64,000 bases of DNA from Icerya purchasi (taxonomy: Eukaryota; Arthropoda; Insecta; Hemiptera; Monophlebidae). The notes under the pieces were generated by a model. The model was not told where the DNA came from. It ran no database searches and saw only the letters and a list, made by a program, of their open reading frames with translations. Position 1 is the first letter of the stretch. Each line of letters opens with the position of its first letter. The stretch covers positions 511,892,815 to 511,956,814 of the forward strand of contig CM077115.1 in the NCBI GenBank assembly GCA_039619475.1, in the 5' to 3' direction. The translations under genes were made by a program, and so were the position numbers. Below are positions 38,901-51,465 of this stretch, in pieces.

Positions 38901-41900
38901 ATTACTGCACGTTCAGAACAGTACTAAACATATGATACACAATCCGCGAATTACCCTCAATGATAGTGATTGCATACATGAACTTCATGTAAATAACAAT
39001 ACTCAGTTGTGTTTTATCCACCGCTTGAGAACGTAAAAAATTTTAAATATCTAAGTATATATATATATATATCGATAAATCACTGAATTAGCAAAAACAC
39101 ATTCAAAGTTTAAATTCGAAAATAAGACAATCGATTCTAGCTTTATATAAAATAAAACAGATTCTAGCATATCGCACGCTACGTATATACTATAATTCAA
39201 TAATAATGTCTAGAATTTTATATGGAATTCAAATATATTATGTGAAGCTAAGAAAACGGAAATAAATAAAATAAGCAAAGTGCAGAAGAAGTTTCTGAAA
39301 TTTATACTCCTCCACTGGAAACAAAACGACTCTGGATCAACTTGGTGGAAGGAAAACAACAAAAATTCGATTAACAAGAAATGAAAATAATGTATATTAC
39401 ATCTATCCTGAAGCGTAAATCCACGAGAATTGATAACACTGATGATTCCGTTTTAATCAGTACAATCCACAATATCATATATTAAACGAAAACAGAATTG
39501 GTATGTGGAAAAAGGAGGTAGGGAACTGAAAGAATGGTGTAAAGAGTAAAAACCAAGATACGCCCTGAATCTTTCTATTTTATAATGTTCTCTTTTTATT
39601 CATTTGTTCTCGTCCTTTCTTGTTTCTTCCCTCTGTCATTTCTCTTTAAAATAAAATCAGGTTTTCCGATTTGAAGATATTTAGCTGCCCTCATGTATAT
39701 ATAGATGAGTATTTATGGCGGATGTACGTATTTACATGTATATATATATACTTGTACTATGTAATAATTTATATAATCTTAGGTTGAATAATATTATGAT
39801 GTATAGAATAAGCAAGAATAGTTATAATTTTATGTTTTGAATAATCGTCAATAAGAGTGTGTCGGGCACTCACACAACAGGCATACCTGCTTTGTGAGAC
39901 CTACAACTTATTTTAAAAATAATAAAAAAAAAAATTTAAGATTCTAACTTCCCTTCTCTTGGTCGCCGTCTTTACCTCCTCTCAGTAATTTTCTAGTACC
40001 TAATTCAATTTTAAATTAAGTGTATACACCTGGAAGCGAACGCTTGATAATAATAATTTAAAAAAAATATGTGCATTTCGGATAAGAAGGATATATGATT
40101 TTCCGTACATTTCTCTGTTCTATTCGTTTACATTATGAGTAGACATTTTTGGAAGTAATATATACATCATAAAAATTAAACAGAAAATGTAGAGAAAAAA
40201 AACTGTGACAGAAAATGCGGAGTATTAATGTGTCATGTAAAAAAGATGAAATAAATAAGCCAATAATTTGCAGAAAAATTTTAATGAATTTATTTCTTCA
40301 TTAAAACTTTTCCCGCGAAGTATGGGGTTTATTTATTTTATATCCTAAAACCGCTACCAATAACTCTGCGGTCATTCGATTCCATTCATGCAATTTTTCG
40401 TAAAGATTCCAGTTGCTTAGGTGTAATATTTAGAGAACTCAATTATTCCTTCCTCTCAGTCGTAGCGTGTTGTCTCTGTTTAGTAAGGTGAACCCGTACA
40501 ATGTGAACGCTTAATTAGATACCCAAATTTGATTTTATTCTTTTTCCGGTGCGGTTATAAATCCAAAAACGACCGGCTACTATTTAGAAAATGTGCTAGA
40601 GAGTAACAACATTCGACAAGTTCTAATATTTATTCCGCGACTAATTTTCTTATCGTCGAGAAGAATCAGTTAGTGGAAAACCTCGTTGCGTCAATATTAG
40701 ATGCTCTGCTGACTACGCAAAATTTGCTGATACATTTCTCTATTCCGGTCAGCTGGACCTTTAAACGGATACTCGTATTGCAATGATGAACAGTTATTTC
40801 TGTACAAATTTGTATTACAATGAAGTGTATCTTTACACCTTTACATCCTGTTTAATTATTTAATAAAAATAACGAAAAGTTATAAACATAACTAAACATC
40901 TTAAAATTGAATATTATAAATAAAATGCGTGTTAGGAACACGTCTTTTCGGTACAATACATTCAAGTAATATATAACATTTATCTTTATACTAGTAAATG
41001 TTCTTATCTTCTCTTTTCTGCTACTAACGATTATGTGTTCTTTACCGGAAGGGGAGGCATCACTAATTTTATTCAATCTTTATTCTTAAGATGTTTATTT
41101 AGTGTTTATAATTTTTCATTATTTTTATTTTGTTTTACAAGTAGTCAGATACGTCCATCTCAAGAGGCTTTTTTTTTTTTCTGAGGTGGGGCAAATTACT
41201 TTTTCAAGATCTGAAATTCTTTTTCGTACAGTCTGCTCGTAAAGTATATTTTTAATCGACGGATGGAGTAGAATGTGTTTCCGTTTTAATAGCTCTAATC
41301 AATATCTTGACAAAATTAAAATTTTCCGACTAAGAAACCGAAGCTCACTTTGCGATTTTTCCGACAATCTAAATATAAAGTTATATTTAATTAATCGACC
41401 AGTTCTAGTTTTCCAGCGTATCTTTCCGTCTTACTGACATTACTATAATTCTCAAAATAAACCAATATTATCTACGACAATTTTCGGTGTATTTTTTGAC
41501 GTACTTCTATGATTAAAAGTAATCTACGAAAGACAATATTAAAAAGCATTTAAAAGATAAAAACAGCGGAATAAAAAGAAATAAAAAAAAAAATGTTTTT
41601 TCAAAAATCAGCAGTAAACCCCGTTAATGCAAATTGAAAAAAAGTAATGCTTCTGTTCATGGGCGTCGCCAGCGGGGGGCAGGGGGGCAGCTGCCCCTCC
41701 CTGGAGTCTTGAAACTTTTTAATCAACTGGCCATAATGAGTATTCATAGGCTCTCGTAATCGCGAATAATTTGCCAGAAACCCACGAAAATTATGTTTTA
41801 ATTAAGATTTTATTCTTGTTTAATAAAATATTAAGCCTTTACAACTTATAAAATTTTTATTTTTGTCCTATAACTCATATCCTTTTTCTATCATCTTGCC

Positions 41901-44900
41901 CCCCCCCACCCGGCCCATCGGCTGGCGACACCCTTGCAGTTCTGTTTGGGAAGAAAATTAATACGATAAAGCGAGGTATAAATAGTATAAGCTAACCGTG
42001 GATTGTTTATATAACTTCATTATGTGAGGATCTTGCGAGTTGGATAATGCATCTTCGACGTAAAATAATGCGTGTCCTACAGCATCGTATTTATCTTGAT
42101 AAGCGGCCGGGTACACCGATATTCTGTAACATTTTACCCGATTACATGTATAAAATAAACGAACACCTCTGTTCAGATATATGTTTTATGATTACTCACC
42201 GTAGAACTTTAGATATAACGTTCCTTACGGTGAAGATGAATCGTTCGTCGATATTCAACGTGGAATGCGCCGATATAATACGACTGTGTCTTATATGTTT
42301 TTCGTTGGGCAACATGGCTAATTTTAAGATACAGTTATATTTGGTTCGATCTTCGCCTTTCGGAGCCAGTCCTTCAATTTTACAAACTCGAATTTGCAGT
42401 CTGAAAATTGAAAACCAGTTATTCTTTAGCGGGGAGTTTATTTTACGTTTTATAATAACGTGCATACAATAAATACATTAATAACAGATGGGAAGAACCA
42501 GCTGCTGCGATTTCCGATCGAAACTTTACATGGTCGTAATGGCAATATAGATTGCACTGCGCGCGACTTGCATTTAAATAGCGTGGTCGTACACGCCGGT
42601 TTGTCCGTTGTTGGAAATAATTGCAGAAACTCTATCCGGAACATTCTTCATGAAAGCTACATTCTATCCGATAAACAAGTCGAAATTCAGAAATTCAGAG
42701 ACAAATGAACTAATTTCAATGAACATAAAGTTACAAAAATACTTACATCGCAAAGACGTAAGTTAATTTAAACACAGAACGAACCGCGAAAGTTATTTTT
42801 CAGGCTATTCAATAACTCGTTAAGAAAGTACAGCGTTCGCGACATAGCCGGAGTATTTGAATTCGCGTTCAACCCCAGCAAATACGAATGCACGCATACC
42901 TAATGACTTTGTCCTCCTATCGAAATTCATACGAACTATATTTATAGGAATGTTATGTAAATACCGGTAGTAAGGTGGGTATTCGTCCTTGATAAGGTAT
43001 CATGGATGTTGGAATTCAGCTTTCTGTATTATACTAAGCCAAACTTGGTAGATCCTCAATCGGTAAAACGATTTTCTTCAGTCATTAGACGCTTAAGTAC
43101 ATTATGAAAAATTTAACGTCACGAAATATTCGTTACACTTGACAAAGGACGTATAGCACTCACTTCACTTATGCGAATAGAACGTGTGGATTTTAAAGGG
43201 AATAATTACGAAACGACATTACAGTCTTGATCAATTAACTTACTTATGTTTGTTATAAGAGGCGATAAAGTGAATGGTGCCCATCGGCAAATCAACGAAA
43301 TTCGACTCTCCCGTGAAATCGTCCATCGACTTCCAAGCTTTATTCACAGCCTCCGTTGATTTTGACAAGTGGGCAGCACTACGATACAGCGATGTATCCA
43401 GACCGTATTTACGAGCTAACGTGCTACTCTGGTCATCGATGGCGGCTACATTTTCATTGTCCGATACGTAATTAACATTCTATTTCAAATAAAGAATCGA
43501 TATGCAATTTAAAAGGCTTACATATAATATTTTTAACGCGATGGTAATTTAGTGAGATAAATCAACCGCTATGGAAGAAAAGTAACTGAAAAATAAACTG
43601 AAAATATCCACCATGCAATTGTATCTCAGAAAGCCATTCATTAAAAATCACTTTAAGTCAACCGTTTTTGCGTCAAATATTTAACGAGAAGAAGCCGCCT
43701 CTGGTTTTCAAAACAACCAAAATAATTTATATTTTTTGAATTTTATTTTAACAAAAAAAAAAAAAAAAAAAAAAAAGTAAAATTAATGAAAACAAAGGGA
43801 AGAAGTAGCGAAGACTACATCTGATTAAGCAATCTCCATCTGAGATATTTTTAGACCTAAATCGGAGACGAGGCCTGACAAAGTTCGGTCGCCGCGGGTG
43901 GAGTAGGTAATCGTTCGGAAGCTCTGGGATTAGAAATGAAAAAGAAAAAGTTTAAAAAAAAAAAACAACATTAAAATTGAATATAGTAATTTATTATAAA
44001 TACAGCAAATTTAAGAATAAAATGAAGGCTTACTTAGAAACGATTTCGGGTATAACCCATCATTAGCTAAGAACACAACTCACTATGTGTGATCAGAAAC
44101 AAATTTTAAATCACACCGAGGTCAAATAGGAAATAAAACGGTTTATATAGTATAGGTAAATCTACAATTTAAAGTCGATGTATCATAATTGTTAGAATAA
44201 GATGACGTGTACATAGACTACAATAAATATCTAAGGATTATATTAAACATTTAAATAATATAAATATAATAAATATTAAAAGATTTTTTAAAGTTTCCAA
44301 ATTAAAAAAGTGGGTTATTATTATTTGGTATTTGGTCGTTTAATATATTAATTTTGTGTTTATTTATATAATAATTTTCAGCTATATTCATGATGTTACC
44401 TTTGTTATATGTAGCTAAGACAATGACGGTTTTTTCTAATGAATTTGGTGTATGTTTATTTCTTATTAAATGTTCAGCATAAGTAGATTTTTCTATTTCA
44501 TTATTTTTAAATGATTTAATATGTTCCTGGTACCTACATTTAATTGTTCTACCTGTTTGACCGATGTATGCTTTCTCACAATCATTACAGTTATATATAT
44601 ATATAATACAACTATTTTCTATCGGAAAAGTTCCCGAACTTTTGAAATAAATGAAGTACAATTGGATGTAAAGTAATTTATTCGAATTCATTTTCAACAT
44701 GGTCACCTTCTCGAAGTATAGACGTATTTGAGCGCTTGTATAGCGATTTGAAGCTTCTCGGGTACTCCTCTGAAGTAATGGCTCTGAAGCGCTCGGTGCA
44801 AGAAGTTTCAGTGACGGCTAAGTGTTTAAAAAAACGTTCTTTCGGGTACATTTTAAGCTCCGGGAATAGGAAAAAGTCGGCAGTTGCCAAATCAGGCGAA

Positions 44901-47900
44901 TAGGGGGCGTGACTGATCCGTGAGGTTTGATGATTTTTAGCGAGCTAACGCTTGACAATGTTTGCCGAATGCGCGGATGCATTGTCATCCAACAGACTCC
45001 ACGATCCGGGCTCCTATTAATCGGGCCATATGTGCTGAATCCGACGCTTGAGACATTTTAGGACCTCGAGGAAGTAGGCAGCGTTCACTGTTTGATTTGG
45101 AGGCAGATATTCGTGATGAATTAACCCCTCGTTTGCATCAAAATAAGCGATGTGAGCATGGGGTTTTCACCTTGGATTTTTGTTGGCGCACTTTCTGAGA
45201 CCGTCCTTGAACCGCTTATACCACAGGTAAACAGTCGTACGTGATACTACACCTTCACCGAAATCATTATCGATCAATTTTCGTGTTCCCGAAAACGTTT
45301 TCTTAAAAGTCTAACGCAGAATTTAATCGCAGAACGAATTTCTCATCCATTTTCAGATTTACACCTGCGACCCAAACATACAGCTTCACTAAAATACACG
45401 TCTAAAAACCAATCAACGGACATTGCTGAAATTTGATACACACACTTTAGAGGAAGGATGTAGCAATACAGTATGCGGGTATTGTTTAATAGATCGAGTC
45501 ATATGTGCTAGAAAAGAAGTTCGGGAACTTTTCCGACGCACCGTGTATTATTATTTCCTTTATTAATGGTGATTATTTTATTTTTTAGATTATTGTTGGT
45601 TTTAAATGCTATTTTTAAAAAAATTACTTAATTTGTATATATTGTTATTTATAAAAGTAAAAGTTACCCATCCATTTTTGCTATTAATATTATTTTTCTG
45701 TTTATATTTCAATTTTAATTTTATTTTTTGTATTAATTTTTCTATTATTTTCTCATGGTAACCATTATTTATTGCAATTGCTTTTAATATTTTTATTTCA
45801 TTTTGCTTTTTTATTGGAATTCATAGGGGTGTTTATTAATCTGTTTATAGCATGTATGAAGTATACATATTTATGTTGATTAGGATGGTTTAATGTTTTG
45901 TTTATTATGGTGTCAGTGGTTGTTTGTACCGTTTTATTTCCTATTTGACCTCAGTGTGATTTAGAATTTGTTTCTGATCACACATAGTGAGTTGTGTTCT
46001 TAGCTGATGATAGGTTATACCCGAAAATGTTTCTAAGTAAGACTTCATTTTAATCTTAAATTTGTTTGTTATATTAGGTATTTGTAATAAATTACTATAT
46101 TTTATTAATTAACAAACAGGATGTTGAAAGATTCTTTATTGAAACAGAATTTTCCAAAAACCTAGTCACCGCACAATGCTTTAAAGACGTAATTAACCTT
46201 TACGCAAAATAATTTTTAATCAGAAACCTTTTCATCTCTTTTGGCTTCAATTCTTAAAATAAATTATGATAAATAAATATAGTTAGATCTGTATTCCCGC
46301 ATAAAGATATGTTTCTTTTTATTTTTTTCCCCCTCAAATGTGATATAAAACAGATAAATTTTGTGTGACAAAAAAATCTATCAAGTAGAATCTTAGTTAA
46401 CTCGGTCTGCCTTTTTTCACCGGGCAAAGTTTAATTTCGTAATACTTTTGTAGTTTTCAAATTAATAATTACATTTCAGACCGAGAATACGATTAAATGT
46501 ACACAATGCGTATGACTTATAAGAGCACCGAAAATCCTTACCAACATGCTTTGTGACTTAAGCCAAGTACCTCCTTTGGGGCTGTTTTCCGCTGTTAAAA
46601 ATTTTTCATCATTCTTTTTCAACGAGTTCTCCACGTCCAGTGCCATCTGTAATCGAACATTATATAAGTATACAAAACGACGCAGGTTTAAATCATGTAA
46701 AAAAACAAGAATCGACATTCATAATATTAACGAGTTGCCAAAGTGTACTTCGTAAGCATATAACGTTTGTGACGTATTCGCAAAATTCTGTGTACGCCAC
46801 GCACGCGTTATTGAATAACCTGTATACAATTTTTCAATGAGTACTTTTTCTTTTTTAAAAAATTTCAAAACTATTCTTTTTCTTTTCACAATTTGAACAT
46901 GTCTCCTACCAAATTTGTTACTGATTGTCATAAATCCACATGCATAAACGAGAAGAATTTATTTAAACGCGGATGGGTGACAAAATTCCGCTTCGGCCAA
47001 TTATACGCAAAGAAAGAAAAATGCAGAGAAAGAGGAACAGGGGAAGAGGTGTAAGAGAAACAGATAAGCGCATTTGATTAAGGGTTTTTTTTCGGGGGTG
47101 GAGATTCTTTACATTTAAAAACGTAAATATATTGTAAAATTTGTGACGTTTAAAACAACTTTCACCTATAGGAAGTTAAAAAATTATATGACATTTTAAA
47201 TACATATCGAATCTGTTAATTTTTGGGAGGTTTAATACATATTTTTTATATGTATATATTATACACAGAGTGACTGGAGTTTCATCAATTATTCGACATA
47301 TTCATGGACTGAATTTTTATTGTGTTGTTATTTACATTATTAGATCGTTGTAAAAGAATAAATCGATAAGAAATGTCGGGGAAAAGAAACACATCACGAA
47401 AGGACCAACATTGGCGACAGAACTGCATTCAGTTTTATGATCAGTCGAAGGAGGAACATTTCCAAAGGCTGACGAGATCTTTTTTAAACGGGCTGCACGT
47501 ATATTAAATCTTACCAACGATGACGGCGATGAACTGGAATTAGCGACGGTTATCGTCGGTAACAGCATCATGCTAACATTTGCCATCGAATTGTAACTGG
47601 AACCGGTTTCCTTTTTCGGTTTCGTTTTCAGTAAGGCTTTACTCCAGCGACTTTTTTTCTTGACCGCTGGACTGGCTTGCAGTGAACGGGAACCTTCTTC
47701 GCATTCGCTGACTGACAGTTCTGTTCAAAAATTCCCGACCAATGTAATTAGACTAATAGATGTCGTAAAATTACGCAGCAGCCAAAATTCGAATCAACTT
47801 ACCGTTTTCGGTACTCGGTTGGACTAAAATCGGTTTACTATTCCAGGCAGCGGCGGCATTCGCAATAATTACGCGGTTTTTCGGCGGCGTGGTAGGTGCC

Positions 47901-50322
47901 GAGATATTTCCGTCTTCGTCATTGGATATGGTCTTACCGAAGCTGCGCAATGCGTAACGAGCAAAAAAGTAAACAAAAGCAACGCTTTTAAACGAATAGT
48001 ATGGAAAAATTTTATTATCATTAATTACGAACGCGAATATACGAAATGGCGCGCATATTCCCTTTTTTAGTGAAATACCATTGATACGACTGTGAGCTGT
48101 TCGGAGTCTTCGATGTTAATCATTATCTCGCAATTACATCCAGTTGAATTAATAAAGCAATCATCGGTTGCGCCTAAAAACCAAAAGAGGCGGCTAAGAG
48201 AAACAGGGGCGTATCCTTTTTGTCATACGTTTTCAAACCATCATCTCATTGCATCGAAGAAAAAAAAGTCGCTGTAATTTAAAGAGAGGCTCTGGCTCGA
48301 GTGCTGATACTGAATTCGGCAAAGAAAATCGACGCTATTTGTGCGGATGAAGATTCTGACGTGCCAGTTCTTACCCCGAGCGCCATGAAATAAGAAAAAA
48401 AAAACGGGTTGACCGACTGTGAGACTCGGCTTTTTAGTAATTACCTACAGGGTATAGTTAATAACTACACTGGCACATTCATTAATGAGAAGTAGTGCGC
48501 AACGTGGAGTTGGGCGTAAAAGTAAACAGTCATATTAATGATATGTGCGAATGATTACACAGACTCTAGCCAACGATGTTTTCGAAATATTCTTAATCAT
48601 AGACTTAATAGATACAGAGTTTGGCAATCGGGTGGTCAACAAGAGTCATAAAATCATTATAAATCTAGATGTAAACAACCGAAAAATATAACAGGTGAAA
48701 TAATTGAAATATCTAGGTTGCTATATATGTAACAACACATAATCTCTAGATCAAAAAGTACGAATGGGCGCGCACTGGTTTTTAATGAACAATAGAAATT
48801 AGTCACCGATAAGTCTTTAAACCTGGAAATCAGAAAAAGGTTACCGCGAGACGTTCTATCTGGTCGATCATTATGCTCTACGATGTGAAATCTACGACAC
48901 ATTCTTCTTAGAGCAGTTAAAGTTACCTTGAAGAGCGTGAAATGCGGATCTATAGAAGAATAATGAAAATTTCACAAACAGTGCGAATAAGAAATATGAC
49001 GATGTACTACCAGCAATGGTAAAAAAAAACAGACAGATCCTCGGAATAATGAATTCGAGGAAAAACTCAGTTACTTTAGGTGTGCAATGCGAGCGGAAAA
49101 GTTCGACCTCTTATTGTCCAAGGAAAGATGGAAGGTAAAAGAGGGGCCAACCGGAAGAAACTTTCATGGGCAGTCGACTAAAAGTTCGAAGCGCCGAAAT
49201 TTGAAACATATAAAATGCGGTTAATTGTCGCGGCGCTGGTAATCGCTTACAGCATGTTGAAAGAGAAGATAGAAAGCAGGTTTTCAGCTTCTACATAAAA
49301 CAGTAATGCAAGATCATAAAATTACTGACTAGAAACGAGAACACCTTTAGTTCCATCTATCAGTTATTCAGGGTCAGCGCAAATAACGAGTTTCTATCTA
49401 AAATTATTACTGAAAAAAATTAAAAGTGAATAATTAAAATGTAAATATTTAAGAAAAAATTTAAATGTTTTTTTTCTTTTCTTTTTTTTTTTTTTTTTTT
49501 TGGTATTTTTTAAATTTGAAAACAAACCATTTAGCTTGTAAATATAGTTATGGTAGAAATATTTCTTCTTGAGATTCAGCCAAAAGAAAGAAAAAAAAAA
49601 AAGGTGAATAAATATACGTCTGAATCTGAAAGAAAACCTAAATCGCACCTTCAGATTCAGAAACTGACGTGTATAGTTTCTTTATTTTCTATTTTAGTTG
49701 AAGATGGAGGATATTCATGGGAAAAACTTTCTAGCGTATTCTATTTAATATTTAATCTTAAAGTGTTCGTTGTTCGTAATTATTCATTATTTCATTAACC
49801 AATTGAACAAGATGTATAAATAGACTGCTATAAAAAAAAAAAAAAAAAAAAATGTATTTCTCATTAGTGTCTAATAATACAAAAAAACAGTTTATCCGAT
49901 TTTGATTTTGTTTTATACAATGACATGACATAGCACTTTTTTAAACCGATTTCGTACGCTCTGAAGTATATGATATTAGGAGAGCTTTCTATGAATACTG
50001 CCGTTTTCGGGCGTATGTTTGATTTCAAGATATCTCCCTCTCCCCGCGATTCCTATAGTACAATAAAACTGTAAACGCCCCACTGTCTAAAAAATAAAAA
50101 ACAAATAATTATCTCGAAACTAATATTAAATCTTATTGAGAAAATTATAATATTAATCGATAGATTTTCTATTAGAAAAATAATAAGTAAGGGGGAGTAC
50201 CTGGATATTTTGTGCACCGTGTAACTCTGTTGCTGCGAGTTAGACTTTAAAAGACCTATAGTAGAACTCGCTGACTGAACGCCTTTAAAACAGCAACAAC
50301 ACAATCGGCAAACTATTTCCAT
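32932..50322 (-). CDS. Tandem C2-domain protein, synaptotagmin-like, with cysteine-cluster N-terminus
   Basis: Nine exons splice in phase into 521 codons including the stop: 50201-50322, 47803-47942, 47515-47720, 46542-46646, 43244-43479, 42200-42400, 41997-42123, 36071-36176 and 32932-33251. The N-terminus MEIVCRLCCCCFKG looks like a palmitoylation-type membrane anchor rather than a transmembrane helix. Next comes a Ser/Lys/Asn-rich linker to about residue 250. C2A begins at LPMGTIHFIASYNKHK, and C2B at AGSIQVTLKYEKEKE, ending GRIILGPFFYAEY, LTPWGRLFLKEE and FRMYL. Typical C2 calcium ligands (the SDPYV Asp and the D-x-D of loop 3) are replaced: C2A loop 1 reads GEDRTKYN and C2B reads INAKVKGFFKKD. 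Calcium-independent membrane or SNARE-related function is therefore inferred. The paralogue (Syt12-, 14- or 17-like) is undecided. Exon 1 is the least certain; its phase fits but its donor gtactc is weak. Confidence 0.82.
33960..35290 (-). mobile_element. Decayed LINE reverse transcriptase within C2-gene intron 8
   Basis: In minus order: a lysine-rich linker with FELERFWGLTLAKAGKKNIS and EHLRSSEQVAFSFVKVFY (34898-35269), RT text RQMDEVYVGGKIDHSVLLRR and FTEIWWNCLK, then INDLPNVFHHSKI. A damaged ADDTKLF site follows at about 34520, and the thumb reads LNVRKLGIT and VVSRAKKMLGHIM. Several frameshifts. The 123-codon ORF at its 5' end looked like a host gene at first, but it fits the linker before the RT domain. 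Confidence 0.75.
36352..37600 (+). mobile_element. Internally deleted Jockey-clade LINE within C2-gene intron 7
   Basis: Starts with an ORF1 C-terminal piece (36352-36615). ORF2 follows at 36622 with LAILLWNANGLNLRCNELDV, the standard endonuclease opening. Then come HPPDGSSHGVTAILVRN, RT text AISLLPLTGKVFEKILFNRI (37170-37260) and the C-terminal SLTEVVKSRYKVFISSL (37390). Most of the RT palm is missing. Orientation is opposite to the host gene. Confidence 0.82.
37690..39940 (+). mobile_element. Decayed second LINE (RT plus A-rich 3' end) within C2-gene intron 7
   Basis: Open from 37972 to 38460: KAPGWDKIRVKDIK, IVRPMYKK, YSPIIITPVITKILEHYIDK. In other frames follow FTDLSKACL (motif A) at 38495, a broken GxGIVIGPYSLLN motif B at 38685, and VFADDIALLMKHKNFE (motif C) at 38765. 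The sequence ends in aataataaaaaaaaaaa at about 39920-39940, a likely 3' tail. The endonuclease is absent. A CR1/Jockey-type relationship is likely. Confidence 0.75.
39941..41657. other. C2-gene intron 7, remaining part
   Basis: No gene or element recognised between the LINE tail and the hAT MITE. Confidence 0.35.
41658..41936. mobile_element. hAT-type MITE, copy 1
   Basis: About 280 bp, ends catgggcgtcgccagc and, inverted, caagggtgtcgccagc. The interior matches the copy at 50947-51245 (shared: gaaactttttaatcaact, atgagtattcatagg, aaaatattaagcctttacaa). A flanking ttctgt occurs on both sides but is offset by 3 bp, so the target duplication is imperfect. Non-coding. Confidence 0.82.
43976..46110 (-). 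mobile_element. Penelope-like element remnant with flanking inverted repeats, split by a mariner
   Basis: Inverted repeats at 43976-44141 and 45929-46110 bound the element. On the minus strand, upstream of the inserted mariner, is the end of a Penelope-type RT region: TDTIINKTLNHPNQHKYVYF and HAINRLINTPMNSNKK, then decayed text. Downstream is a GIY-YIG endonuclease: NCNDCEKAYIGQTGRTIKCR, YQEHIKSF, STYAEHLIRNKHTP and IMNIAENYYINKHKINILN. The RT plus GIY-YIG order and the LTR-like inverted repeats are hallmarks of Penelope-like elements. The RT catalytic core is lost. It lies in intron 4 of the C2 gene, same strand. Confidence 0.88.
44622..45545 (-). mobile_element. Mariner-like element nested in the Penelope-like element
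   Basis: The ends carry inverted tcggaaaagttcccgaactt; the right end has ten further outer bases that the left lacks. TA flanks both sides. The minus strand reads as a broken transposase: VYLWYKRFKDGL, a HHEYLPPNQTVNAAYFLEVL segment, then WSLLDDNASAHSA, APYSPDLATADFFLFPELKM and a C-terminal 70-codon ORF at 44678-44890. Stops and shifts show it is dead. Confidence 0.85.
46111..46541. other. C2-gene intron 4 remainder
   Basis: Nothing recognised. Confidence 0.35.
48600..49240 (+). mobile_element. LINE 3' fragment of the HmRTE-like family
   Basis: Plus-strand fragments in shifted frames: DKSLNLEIRKRL, EMRIYRRIMKIS, a damaged LGIMNSRK segment, AMRAEKFDLLL and VQGKMEGKRGANRKKLSW. These correspond to the same C-terminal tail as the element at 28.4-29.3 kb, more decayed. 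It lies in intron 1 of the C2 gene. Confidence 0.65.
49241..50200. other. C2-gene intron 1, distal part
   Basis: Poly-T at about 49480-49500 and poly-A at about 49831-49851; no coding signal supported. Confidence 0.35.
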
Positions 50323-50946
50323 TTTTCAAAAATTCAGCATTTTTCAATATCAAATTCCGACATTCTTCTGGAGATAAAAAAGAGAAAAAATTTTAAAAAT
50401 ACATATTTTGAAAAATACAAATTATATCGTTCGGGGTTTTTTTTTTTTTTAAGTTAATTCGCGGACTACTAAAAAAAAGGAAAAAGTAACTGGGGATTTT
50501 TATTAAAGTAATATTAAGATGCTTGACTATCAAATTAATAGGTTCGAAGCATGTCTTGTTACTCAAGTAGTTGCTGTGCCAATGATATATACACACAGAA
50601 CGTTTGAAACTGACTGTTGGCTATAACAGAGAAGTCATCTGAGTGAATATAAAGGCGAATCATCCCGAAAGAAAAAAGGAACTGGCCTCAATACTCTCTT
50701 TAGATTCCCATTAGAGATCCTACCGTCTTCATGGAAACAGCTTGGTTTCACAATGTAACCATTACACACCTTTCATCCGTGACGTATATGATACTCATTT
50801 CACTTTATTAATTCTAGTATGCACTGCGCATTTTACTGTTCTCGTCATCAAGCGGGTGTAACTTTTAAGGGTTCCCCTGTTTCAACGAAAATCACTGTTG
50901 ACACTCACTACTCCCCCTCTCCCATTTAACCGCGTTGTAATAATGC
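50323..50946. other. 5' flank of the C2-domain gene
   Basis: Region immediately upstream of the proposed start codon; any promoter should be here or further right. No motif was assigned. Confidence 0.3.
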
Positions 50947-51245
50947 CATGGGCGTCGCCAGCGAGGGGAAAGGGAGGCAGCCGCCCCGCCCTGGAGCCCT
51001 GAAACTTTTTAATCAACTAGCCATGATGAGTATTCATAGGCGCGTAATCATGAAGAATTTGCCGGAAATTCACGAAAATTATGTGTTTTAATTAATATTT
51101 TATTTTTATTTAATAAAATATTAAGCCTTTACAACTTATAAATTTTATTTTTCCTACAACTCATGTCCTCTTTCTATCATCTTGCCCCTCCTGGCGGCTG
51201 GCAACTTTCCTTGCCCCCCTGGCTCATCGGCTGACGACGCCGTTG
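50947..51245. mobile_element. hAT-type MITE, copy 2, with perfect 8-bp target duplication
   Basis: 299 bp, ends catgggcgtcgccagc and, inverted, caacggcgtcgtcagc. It is flanked by aataatgc at 50939-50946 and 51246-51253. An 8-bp duplication and CA...TG ends with this motif fit the hAT superfamily. Non-coding. Confidence 0.93.
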
Positions 51246-51379
51246 AATAATGCCCACCTTACTTTTTTCGATTTCCATTTCCCATCTTTCCTCTTTTCTC
51301 TTCAAAAAGTTTATATTTTCTCAACTTACTCCATCTTCAATTTTCGTCTTCCACTTTAGTTATATTTATATTTACTTAA

Positions 51380-51385
<6 letters not shown>

Positions 51386-51465
<80 letters not shown>
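51386..51465. repeat. Compound (TA)n-(CA)n microsatellite
   Basis: About 60 bp of TA followed by about 18 bp of CA. Confidence 0.95.

Noticed and set aside
42460..42708. Plus ORF of 82 codons, and the plus ORFs at 42047 and 43274
   Set aside because: Antisense to well-supported exons of the C2-domain gene or to intron next to them.
48095..48185. Possible extra minus exon of the C2 gene (reading DDCFINSTGCNCEIM)
   Set aside because: Borders look like splice sites, but the phase does not fit exon 2 at 47942, whereas 50201-50322 fits exactly.
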